From Halothiobacillus sp. (GTDB taxonomy: Bacteria; Pseudomonadota; Gammaproteobacteria; Halothiobacillales; Halothiobacillaceae): a stretch of 64,000 bases of DNA. Location of the stretch: assembly GCA_023255735.1 (NCBI GenBank), contig JAGDVP010000007.1, forward strand, positions 98,691 through 162,690, given 5' to 3'. How positions within the stretch are numbered: position 1 is the stretch's first letter; each line of letters starts with the position of its first letter. The notes under the pieces were generated by a model that was given only the letters and a program-made list of their open reading frames with translations, was not told the origin of the DNA and made no database searches. A program made the position numbers and the translations under genes. Positions 57,100 to 64,000 of the stretch are shown here, one piece after another.

Positions 57100-58059
57100 A
57101 TGAATCCTAATTACCTTGAATTCGAACAACCGATTGCAGAATTAGATGCCAAAATCAATGAATTACGGCTTATGGATCATTCCTCTGGCCTGAACATTAA
57201 TGAAGAAATAGCACGGCTTGAAGCGAAAAGCACCGAGCTTACCCGCTCGATATTTAGCAACCTAACCGCGTGGCAAATCAACCAGATCGCCCGGCACCCT
57301 CAGCGCCCTTATACCTTTGATTATGTCAAATATTTTTTAACCGATTTCACCGAGCTCCACGGCGATCGGGCGTTTGCCGATGATGCGGCTATTGTCGGGG
57401 GTATGGCGCGCTTAGATGGCATACCGATTATGGTGATTGGGCATCAAAAAGGTCGAGACACCAAAGAAAAAATTCGCCGTAATTTTGGCATGCCCCGCCC
57501 CGAAGGCTATCGCAAAGCCAAACGCCTGATGGAATTGGCCGCAAAATTTAATCTGCCGGTACTCACGTTCATTGATACCCCCGGCGCCTATCCTGGCATT
57601 GATGCCGAAGAGCGGGGGCAAAGTGAAGCCATCGCCCGCAATTTATATGTGATGGCCGATTTACCCACCCCCATTATCGTCACCATTATTGGCGAAGGCG
57701 GCTCAGGCGGCGCGCTGGCCATTGGCGTGGGCGATCATGTGATGCAACTGCAATACAGCACCTATTCTGTGATCTCCCCGGAAGGTTGCGCGTCGATTTT
57801 GTATAAAAGCGCGGATAAAGCCTCAGAAGCGGCCGAGGCGCTTGGCATCACCGCCTCCCGGTTGTTGCAACTTGGGCTTATTGATGAAGTGGTTGCTGAA
57901 CCCTGCGGTGGTGCCCATCGCGATATTCCGTTAATGGCTCAAACCTTAAAAGCCTCACTCAAACGATCGCTCATCAAGCAGCTGAATATCCCCATCTCGC
58001 AATTGCTCGAAGAACGCTACAAGCGGCTCATGCGGTACGGGCAATATCTCGAACGTTAA
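57100..58059 (+). CDS. accA: Acetyl-CoA carboxylase carboxyltransferase subunit alpha
   Basis: 319 residues. With AccD it carboxylates acetyl-CoA to malonyl-CoA, the extender unit for fatty acids and for any product of the ketosynthase at 4810. [14 protein letters not shown] at the start, [32 protein letters not shown] and [11 protein letters not shown] are clear markers. Confidence 0.97.
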   Translation: MNPNYLEFEQPIAELDAKINELRLMDHSSGLNINEEIARLEAKSTELTRSIFSNLTAWQINQIARHPQRPYTFDYVKYFLTDFTELHGDRAFADDAAIVGGMARLDGIPIMVIGHQKGRDTKEKIRRNFGMPRPEGYRKAKRLMELAAKFNLPVLTFIDTPGAYPGIDAEERGQSEAIARNLYVMADLPTPIIVTIIGEGGSGGALAIGVGDHVMQLQYSTYSVISPEGCASILYKSADKASEAAEALGITASRLLQLGLIDEVVAEPCGGAHRDIPLMAQTLKASLKRSLIKQLNIPISQLLEERYKRLMRYGQYLER

Positions 58060-58081
58060 TTCAGCCAAGCCCACGTATTTT

Positions 58082-59431
58082 ATGATGCCAGATGCCATAG
58101 CCGTTGCGTGGCCTGCGCGGTTGCCCGCAAAGCCGCGCATTGTTCTGGCAAGTTCAGGCGGCGCCGATTCGCTGGGCGCGCTGGTTTGGCTGAACACGCA
58201 GCGCGTGCATGGGTTAATAGCCGACCTTAGCGTGGTGAGCATTAATCATCACATTCATCCTGAATCGGCAAACTGGAGCGCGCTGGCTGTACGTCAGGCG
58301 CGGCATTTCGGGCTTAGAGCCGATACGATCAAGGTAGACTTGCCGCCACGCAGCCCAGAGGGGCATCGCTCCTTAGAAGCCCGGGCGCGCGCGGCACGCT
58401 ACGCCGCGCTGAGTGATTATTTGGCGCAGCAGCCGATGGGTAGCGTGTTGGTGACCGCCCATCATTTATCCGATCAAGTGGAAACCTTTCTGCTCGCCGC
58501 TCTGCGCGGTAGCAGCGTTGCCGGGCTTTGCGCTATGCCTGCGCTGGCAGCCTTTGGCAGCGGCTGGCACTGGCGACCGTTTATTCACACACCGGCGGCC
58601 GCCTTGCACGCCCTAGCCCAAGGCACCTCAATGCCCTATGTGGTGGATCCCAGTAATTTTGATACCCGCTATGATCGAAATTTTTTACGCCACGACATCC
58701 TGCCCTTGCTGCAAGCCCGTTTCCCACGCGCCCTTGAAGGATTAAGCCACACCGCCCGGCAAGCCGCCCAAGATTGGACGATGCTGACCGAATTAGCCGA
58801 GCAAGATAGCGGTGCGCCATGGGCTGATACCCTGCCGCTGGCACGCCTGCACACACTCGACCCGGCACGGCAAGCCAACCTCATTCGCGGCTGGGTAAAA
58901 GCGCAGGGCGCTTTGATGCCGCCTAAAACCAAACTTTATGAATGGATTAGGCAATGCCACACCGCCCACCCCGCGCAACGACCCACCCTGCGCTGGGGGG
59001 ACTTTGCGATAACCCGTTATCGCCAGCATTTATATTGGCGTAATCTCCCCCAAGAGGCGGGGTTTACGCCGGTGATATGGAATGATAAAACTCAACCTTG
59101 TTTAATAGCGGGAAACCGCAGGCTCACATTAACCCGCGCGACGGTGAATGACCCCTTAGCTTTGGCGGAATGCTGGTTATCTCGCCCGTGGATTCTAAGG
59201 CCGCGTGCGCCCCAAGATCTGTTAAATAAGGCTCCCAACCAACCCAAGCAAGATTTAAAACATTGGTTTCAGCAAAATAATATCCCCCCCTGGTTGCGCG
59301 ACTCGGTTATGATACTAGAAATAGATCAGCAATTAGCCGGTATTGTCGGGTTAATAACGCAAGATTATTATCAAGCAAAAGAGCAGGTTGGTTGGCGAAT
59401 CACCATTGAAGTCACAGCGAATTTGGATTAA
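58082..59431 (+). CDS. tilS: tRNA(Ile)-lysidine synthase
   Basis: 449 residues. It puts lysidine on C34 of tRNA-Ile so that it reads AUA. The PP-loop is LASSGGADSLGAL near residue 22; TAHHLSDQVETFLLAALRGS and RNFLRHDILPLL follow, and a C-terminal TilS domain (HWFQQNNIPPWLRDSV) is present. ATG at 58085 is also possible. It follows accA by 22 bp, a frequent gamma-proteobacterial pair. Confidence 0.94.
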   Translation: MMPDAIAVAWPARLPAKPRIVLASSGGADSLGALVWLNTQRVHGLIADLSVVSINHHIHPESANWSALAVRQARHFGLRADTIKVDLPPRSPEGHRSLEARARAARYAALSDYLAQQPMGSVLVTAHHLSDQVETFLLAALRGSSVAGLCAMPALAAFGSGWHWRPFIHTPAAALHALAQGTSMPYVVDPSNFDTRYDRNFLRHDILPLLQARFPRALEGLSHTARQAAQDWTMLTELAEQDSGAPWADTLPLARLHTLDPARQANLIRGWVKAQGALMPPKTKLYEWIRQCHTAHPAQRPTLRWGDFAITRYRQHLYWRNLPQEAGFTPVIWNDKTQPCLIAGNRRLTLTRATVNDPLALAECWLSRPWILRPRAPQDLLNKAPNQPKQDLKHWFQQNNIPPWLRDSVMILEIDQQLAGIVGLITQDYYQAKEQVGWRITIEVTANLD

Positions 59432-59458
59432 TTTCTTAAAAAAGAGTCACAGTGCAAT

Positions 59459-59956
59459 ATGTCGTTTCAGCAAGATAAATTCCAGCCAAAAAAACTTGAG
59501 CAAAAAATCGATCGACTGCTCGCCAATGCGCTATTAATTCTGCGCTATTTTTTTATTGCGTTAATGATTGTTTATACCGCTATTTGTGTGATTATTTTTG
59601 CTGTAAAATTAGGTGGGCTTGCTGTAAATCGAAGTGATTTAGATTTCAAATTAGTTGATACGTTACTGACAGATGGCTTATTTGTATTAATTATTCTAGC
59701 AATTGTTAAATCATTGTTCCTGAAAAACTCACTTGATTATGCCGTCACCCTTCTTGAAACTGGGTTTGTGGTTTTAATAAGGAAAATGATTTTATTACAA
59801 ACCGAACCCAATGAATGGCTTATTTTACTGGTTTTAGGAATTACCTCGGCTGTGTTTTTTATGCTTATTATTTTAATTCATTACCTCAGGCGGCAGTGGC
59901 AGATAGAGAATGAAGCCAAAGCAAAAGCAGTGTCCCCATCAATTATGAATGAATAG
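59459..59956 (+). CDS. Small AT-rich four-span membrane protein, PsiE-like
   Basis: 165 residues with four hydrophobic segments (about 25-50, 68-88, 95-112, 120-142). The layout and a mid-protein VLIRKMILL segment recall the PsiE/phosphate-starvation-inducible family, but the match is weak. Its base composition is visibly lower in GC than tilS before it and the next gene. The ATG follows the tilS stop by 27 bp and the stop precedes the Nif3-family gene by 11 bp. Function unknown. Confidence 0.6.
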   Translation: MSFQQDKFQPKKLEQKIDRLLANALLILRYFFIALMIVYTAICVIIFAVKLGGLAVNRSDLDFKLVDTLLTDGLFVLIILAIVKSLFLKNSLDYAVTLLETGFVVLIRKMILLQTEPNEWLILLVLGITSAVFFMLIILIHYLRRQWQIENEAKAKAVSPSIMNE

Positions 59957-59967
59957 GCATTGAAATC

Positions 59968-60717
59968 ATGGTTAAAACCCAAGAAATTATTAAATTTTGT
60001 GATGCCTTGCTCAATAGCAGCGCATGGCAAGACTACGCTCCCAATGGTTTGCAAGTGCAAGGCAGCCCCACGATACAGCGCCTGGTGACTGGGGTTACGG
60101 CCTCGGCAGATTTAATAGATGCCGCCATTGCTTGGCAGGCAGATGCTATTTTGGTTCACCATGGTTACTTCTGGAAAAATGAATCACCCACCATTACCGG
60201 TATGAAATATCGTCGAATCGAAAAATTAATTAAAAACAATATCAATTTAATTGCCTATCATTTGCCGCTCGATAGCCAGCCGCAATTCGGGAATAATGCA
60301 GCGCTGGCCAATTATCTCGGCCTTACTGATCGAACTTTTTTTGGTCCTAACCAATTAGGCTTGGCAGGATATTTGCCCGCACCAATCGCCGTGGCGGCGT
60401 TAAGCACTAAGTTAAGCACCCATTTGAATCGCCCCCCCTTGGTGGTAGGACCCACGCAAACCGTGCTGCACCACATAGGTTTGTGTAGTGGCGGCGCGCA
60501 AGACTACCTTGTAGATGCCGCCTTGATAGGTCTAGATGCATTTATCTCCGGTGAAATCAGTGAGCGCACCACACACATTGCGCGGGAAGAGCAAATCACT
60601 TATTTTGCGGCCGGCCACCACGCCACAGAACGTGATGGGGTTCGTTTATTGGGCGAACAAATCGCACAAAATTTTGCGCTGGATGTTTTATTCATTGATA
60701 TTGAAAATCCGGTTTAG
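59968..60717 (+). CDS. Nif3-like dinuclear metal-centre protein (YbgI family)
   Basis: 249 residues. Metal ligands are seen in ILVHHGYFW (two His), AYHLPLDS (His, Asp) and AAGHHATERDGVR (His and Glu). YbgI/Nif3 proteins form toroidal hexamers with two metals per subunit; a GTP cyclohydrolase 1 type 2-like hydrolase activity has been suggested, but the role is open. A gap of 273 bp to petA follows. Confidence 0.92.
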   Translation: MVKTQEIIKFCDALLNSSAWQDYAPNGLQVQGSPTIQRLVTGVTASADLIDAAIAWQADAILVHHGYFWKNESPTITGMKYRRIEKLIKNNINLIAYHLPLDSQPQFGNNAALANYLGLTDRTFFGPNQLGLAGYLPAPIAVAALSTKLSTHLNRPPLVVGPTQTVLHHIGLCSGGAQDYLVDAALIGLDAFISGEISERTTHIAREEQITYFAAGHHATERDGVRLLGEQIAQNFALDVLFIDIENPV

Positions 60718-60922
60718 CCCGTCTTTGCACCGTGTTTTAACCCAATTTTGCTGGGGTGATAAACACATCTGGCATGGGATTAACGACACTTGTTTGACGT
60801 TTTAAGATTTAACGTTAACACTCATAGGGTTTATAGGCCGGTATGCAGAGGGTAAAGCTGCCCGCAAGACCCATCTCAAGGTACGTTTTCGCTGGTTTTG
60901 CAACCGCCTAAACGCATCCGCA

Positions 60923-60966
60923 GGGGGTTAATGGTTCAATTAACAAGCCCCATGCTGGGGTTTTTT
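60923..60966 (+). promoter_or_regulatory. Possible attenuator in the petA leader
   Basis: CCCCA (60948-60952) pairs with TGGGG (60956-60960), followed by TTTTTT, a terminator only 25 bases before petA. Just upstream GTTAAT (60927-60932) pairs with ATTAAC (60939-60944), and GGGG at 60923-60926 could instead capture the CCCC, giving a competing structure. It could simply terminate the Nif3-family transcript, if the pet promoter overlaps the end of the hairpin. Confidence 0.45.
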
Positions 60967-60990
60967 ATTACATATTGGAGCAATTGATCG

Positions 60991-61587
60991 ATGGCTGAAG
61001 TTCCTGTCAATACAGCACGGCGACGGTTTTTAACGGGTTCAGCCGTAGCCGTGGGCGCCGTGGGTGCGGGTTTTGCAACCGTGCCTTTCTTGTCTTCGTT
61101 TGAGCCCAGTGCGCGCGCTGAAGCAGCTGGAGCGCCCGTGGACGTTGCCGTGGGTAAACTCGCTGCCGGTCAAATGGTAACGGTCGCTTGGCGGGGGCAG
61201 CCGATTTATGTCGTGCACCGCACGCCAAAAATGATTGAAACCTTGCCCTCATTGGATCAGCAATTGGCCGATCCCAATAGCAAAGTAGCCAGTCAGCAGC
61301 CGAAATTTGCGGATAATTTTTATCGTGCGCGCAAGCAAGAGTTTCTCGTTTTAATTGGGGTATGCACCCATTTGGGCTGCGCGCCCACCTACCGCCCCGA
61401 AGTGGCGCCGAAAGATTTAGGCCCCGAATGGATGGGTGGGTTTTTCTGCCCATGTCATGGTTCAAAATTTGATTTGGCGGGGCGTGTGTATAAGGGTGTT
61501 CCTGCACCGACAAATTTGTATGTGCCTGAATATATTTTCGCGTCAGATGATTTAATTCGGATTGGTGTTGCGGAGAAACAAGCATGA
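60991..61587 (+). CDS. petA: Ubiquinol-cytochrome c reductase, Rieske iron-sulfur subunit
   Basis: 198 residues. N-terminal Tat-type anchor (ARRRFLTGSAVAVGAVG). The [2Fe-2S] cluster is held by Cys125-Thr-His127 with Cys130 (CTHLGC) and Cys153-Pro-Cys155-His156 (CPCHGS); Cys130 and Cys155 would form the disulfide. It takes electrons from quinol at the Qo site and hands them to cytochrome c1. Overlaps petB by 4 bases. Confidence 0.96.
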   Translation: MAEVPVNTARRRFLTGSAVAVGAVGAGFATVPFLSSFEPSARAEAAGAPVDVAVGKLAAGQMVTVAWRGQPIYVVHRTPKMIETLPSLDQQLADPNSKVASQQPKFADNFYRARKQEFLVLIGVCTHLGCAPTYRPEVAPKDLGPEWMGGFFCPCHGSKFDLAGRVYKGVPAPTNLYVPEYIFASDDLIRIGVAEKQA

Positions 61588-62795
61588 TTCAAAAATTAGG
61601 TAAATGGGTTGATGATCGGTTGCCCGTCTCGCATTTCTGGAATGCGCATTTAGCCAAGTATTATGTCCCTAAAAATTTTAATTTTTGGTATTACTTCGGC
61701 TCGATCTTGCTGGCTGTCTTTGCCATTCAAATTGTGACGGGCATTTGGCTTGCGATGAACTACAAGCCTTCTGCCGCTGAAGCCTTTAATTCCGTTGAAT
61801 ATATTATGCGTGATGTCAACTGGGGTTGGCTCATTCGTTATATGCATTCCACGGGTGCTTCCTTCTTCTTTATTGCAGTTTATTTGCATATGTTCCGTGC
61901 ATTGATGTATGGCTCTTATAAAAAACCGCGTGAGTTAATCTGGATTTTTGGTGTATTAATTTTGGTTGCGCTCATGGCTGAGGCATTCATGGGGTATTTG
62001 CTGCCTTGGGGGCAGATGTCGTTTTGGGGCGCGCAGGTCATTATTTCCCTGTTTGGTTCAATTCCTTTTATCGGCCCTGATTTAGCGCTTTGGATTCGAG
62101 GCGATTACGTTGTTTCCGATGTGACCTTAAATCGATTTTTTGCCCTGCACGTTATTGCACTGCCCTTGGTTTTATTATTTTTAATTGGTGGGCACATTAT
62201 GGCGCTCCACGAGGTGGGCTCTAATAATCCTGATGGGGTTGAAATTAAAAAGAATAAAGATGAGCATGGTAAGCCCCTAGATGGTATTCCATTTCACCCT
62301 TATTATACCGTTAAAGATTTATTCGGTTTAGGTGTGTTTTTGTTCTTATTTGCCACAGTCATATTTTATTGGCCCGATGGCGGCGGTAAGTTTTTAGAAG
62401 CGCCGAACTTCATTCCGGCGGATCCGCTTAAAACGCCTGAACACATTGCACCGGTTTGGTATTTTGCGCCGCATTACGCGATTTTGCGCGCCATCCCGGA
62501 TAAGTTTTTGGGTGTTATGGCCATGGGTTCGGCCATCATGATTTTATTCTTCTTGCCGTGGATTGATCGCAGCCCGACTAAATCGATTCGTTATCGTTCT
62601 TTAGCATTCAAGATAATTTTGTTTGCGTTTGTCACGGCATTTATTGGGTTAGGGTATTTGGGCACTCAGCCGGTGACTTATTGGACAACCCTGTTTTCCC
62701 AGATATTTGCATTTATTTACTTTGGTTTTTTTGTGGCCTTATTTTTAGTGAGCCGATTTGAGCATGCAAAACCCGTTCCGGAGCGTTTAACATGA
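61584..62795 (+). CDS. petB: Cytochrome b of the bc1 complex
   Basis: 403 residues, eight membrane helices. Haem His residues are in RYMHSTGASFFFIAVYLHMFR and FFALHVIALPLVLLFLIGGH. The Qo motif is PVWY (Val291), where the mitochondrial and alpha-proteobacterial form is PEWY; PVWY is a known variant in beta- and gammaproteobacteria. It couples quinol oxidation to proton movement. Overlaps petC by 4 bases. Confidence 0.96.
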   Translation: MIQKLGKWVDDRLPVSHFWNAHLAKYYVPKNFNFWYYFGSILLAVFAIQIVTGIWLAMNYKPSAAEAFNSVEYIMRDVNWGWLIRYMHSTGASFFFIAVYLHMFRALMYGSYKKPRELIWIFGVLILVALMAEAFMGYLLPWGQMSFWGAQVIISLFGSIPFIGPDLALWIRGDYVVSDVTLNRFFALHVIALPLVLLFLIGGHIMALHEVGSNNPDGVEIKKNKDEHGKPLDGIPFHPYYTVKDLFGLGVFLFLFATVIFYWPDGGGKFLEAPNFIPADPLKTPEHIAPVWYFAPHYAILRAIPDKFLGVMAMGSAIMILFFLPWIDRSPTKSIRYRSLAFKIILFAFVTAFIGLGYLGTQPVTYWTTLFSQIFAFIYFGFFVALFLVSRFEHAKPVPERLT

Positions 62796-63556
62796 TGAAA
62801 GTTTTAGTCATCTTCCTGCTTAATTTGCTGGGTGTTGGCGTGGTTTTGGCCTCAGATGGCGGCGGCATTCCGCTCAAGCACGTGTCTGTTAATCTGGCAG
62901 ATCGGGCAGCACTGTACCGAGGCGCCCAAACCTTTGTGGCGCAATGTGCTACCTGCCATACCGCTGAATATATGCGCTATGGCCGGGTGGCATCTGATTT
63001 GCACTTATCCAAGGCGCAGGCAGAGAGCTTAATGCCGCCGCATTTAAAGCTGGGCGATGAAATGGTGAGTTTTATGCCGGCGGATTATGCCAAAACCGTA
63101 TTTGGTACGGTGCCTCCTGATCTCACCCTCATTGCGCGCGTGCGCGGTGCTGATTGGTTGTATACCTATCTCACCTCGTTTTATGCCGACCCAACTAAGC
63201 GGTGGGGCGTGAATAATGCGGTGTTCCCTGGGGTGAACATGCCGGATGTATTCGCTGCCATGCAAGGTGTGCAAGAACCTGTGTACAACACGGTTAAGTT
63301 GCCGGACGGCTCATCAGAAGAACGCTTAGTTGGGCTTAAAGCGCCCGTAATCCCGGGAAATATGCCGCCTGCTGAATTTGATTCACTGGTTCGCGATTTG
63401 GTTGCCTATATGGTTTATATGGGTGAGCCTGCCAAGATGCAGCGGATGAGCTATGGGCCTTATGTGCTCGGCTTTATTTTATTATTTACGGTGCTGATGT
63501 TTTTACTGAAAACGGACTACTGGCGCGACATTAAAAAACCGGTCAAATCAGACTAA
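62792..63556 (+). CDS. petC: Cytochrome c1 of the bc1 complex
   Basis: 254 residues. Signal peptide ends near residue 20. The haem site is Cys52-A-T-Cys55-His56 (QCATCHTAEYMRYGR). A C-terminal membrane anchor (YVLGFILLFTVLMFLL) is followed by WRDIKKPV. The distal Met lies in the second half. Terminator at 63578 closes the operon. Confidence 0.95.
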   Translation: MMKVLVIFLLNLLGVGVVLASDGGGIPLKHVSVNLADRAALYRGAQTFVAQCATCHTAEYMRYGRVASDLHLSKAQAESLMPPHLKLGDEMVSFMPADYAKTVFGTVPPDLTLIARVRGADWLYTYLTSFYADPTKRWGVNNAVFPGVNMPDVFAAMQGVQEPVYNTVKLPDGSSEERLVGLKAPVIPGNMPPAEFDSLVRDLVAYMVYMGEPAKMQRMSYGPYVLGFILLFTVLMFLLKTDYWRDIKKPVKSD

Positions 63557-63577
63557 TTTTTTAAGTTTTATACGCAC

Positions 63578-63615
63578 AAAACCATGTAAAGTTTCCCTTT
63601 TACATGGTTTTTTAT
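63578..63615 (+). terminator. Rho-independent terminator of petABC
   Basis: AAAACCATGTAAA (63578-63590) pairs with TTTACATGGTTTT (63599-63611) around an 8-base loop, followed by more T residues. Confidence 0.85.
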
Positions 63616-63638
63616 TTATCTAGGGATCAGGTTTGGCT

Positions 63639-63803
63639 ATGGGCACAAGCAATTCATTGACGGCGCTCCAAGCAGCAGGTGAAATTTCTTGGGTGCGGGG
63701 AATATTTGAAGGCAAGCTACTAGGCGCTCAATCAAACGGGGGCGTTGCTCGCTGTTTACTGGCAACATTCATTGAGTCGAAATATGCCGTCTACCACTAT
63801 TAA
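63639..63803 (+). CDS. Possible 54-residue ORF upstream of the sensor gene
   Basis: An open frame from ATG 63639 to TAA 63803, with AGG 7 bases upstream. It overlaps the sensor gene start by 20 bases. It has no recognisable motif, and a leader peptide, a remnant or a chance ORF are all possible. Confidence 0.2.
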   Translation: MGTSNSLTALQAAGEISWVRGIFEGKLLGAQSNGGVARCLLATFIESKYAVYHY

Positions 63804-64000
63804 TTTAACCAAACCGAGTTTGATCAGGGATAAAATCCGGCAGGTTTTAATCGCTTTTGTGCTCCCCCTCACAGCGCTTCTCAGCTGGATGGCTTGGGTT
63901 GAGCAAGCGCAATGGCGGGAGGCACGGCAAGAAGTTTTCCAGACGGTGGCGCGTGTTGCTCAAGCCTATGCCAATGATATCCAGTTGCGTTTGAACGCTC
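63784..64000 (+). CDS. N-terminus of a membrane sensor protein (partial)
   Basis: The frame opens at ATG 63784 with GAG 7 bases upstream and runs off the end; 72 residues are seen. A membrane segment (about residues 21-40, QVLIAFVLPLTALLSWMAW) follows a short basic N-terminus, then a helical stretch (QWREARQEVFQTVARVAQAY) that looks like the start of an extracytoplasmic Cache-type sensor. This layout is usual in histidine kinases and GGDEF proteins; the output domain lies outside the window. Confidence 0.6.
   Translation, partial: MPSTTINLTKPSLIRDKIRQVLIAFVLPLTALLSWMAWVEQAQWREARQEVFQTVARVAQAYANDIQLRLNA

Overview
The window reads as chromosome from a chemolithoautotrophic, sulfur-oxidising gammaproteobacterium. 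The evidence is a soxCD sulfane dehydrogenase pair, a type I sulfide:quinone oxidoreductase very like the Acidithiobacillus enzyme, a cytochrome bc1 operon, a seven-function Mrp sodium/proton antiporter (with A and B fused), and PEP carboxylase. Gene content and protein character resemble Halothiobacillus-type organisms. That placement is inference; no 16S gene or tRNA is visible. Genes are dense, moderately GC-rich and mostly in short operons with start/stop overlaps.

Layout. 1-3341: 3' end of guaA, a family 39-type glycosyltransferase, a membrane protein with a four-fold repeat, and a small acidic/His-rich exported protein. 3728-7179: a tightly coupled four-gene cassette (alpha/beta hydrolase, acyl carrier protein, ketosynthase, Rieske oxygenase), the best candidate here for an undescribed system. 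7209-11145: RIO kinase, an enlarged DsbD with a duplicated periplasmic domain, and FxsA. 11301-17180: soxCD diverges from moaE-moeA-moaC, followed by a structured leader that looks like a molybdenum-cofactor riboswitch, then moaA. The Mo enzyme and its cofactor genes therefore sit together. 17177-25394: hemY, an NDUFA9-like protein, YqhA, an MgtC/DUF4010 protein, sqr, prmB and psd.

25474-33776: a PilZ-like protein coupled to a FimX-like degenerate GGDEF/EAL protein, then folB, a MidA/NDUFAF7 methyltransferase, tatD, thiL, pgpA and an exported protein ending at a strong bidirectional terminator. 33851-44877: ppc, then gnd-zwf-pgi (oxidative pentose phosphate entry), tsaB, thiD, yqcC, metZ and gloA. 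44878-45405: a 530-bp AT-rich gap with two consensus DnaA boxes facing each other. 45406-47055: a chemoreceptor. 47208-53126 (minus strand): mrp operon. 53395-60717: pcnB, folK, panB, panC, accA, tilS, a small AT-rich membrane protein and a Nif3-family protein. 60991-63556: petABC behind a possible attenuator. The window ends inside the N-terminus of a membrane sensor protein.

Working together: SQR and Sox enzymes feed electrons from sulfide and sulfane sulfur to quinone and cytochromes. The bc1 complex links these pools, while Mrp can exchange sodium for protons. moa/moe genes supply the cofactor SoxC needs. PEP carboxylase and the gnd-zwf-pgi set provide anaplerosis and NAD(P)H from stored hexose. 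No CRISPR array, insertion sequence, rRNA or tRNA was seen.
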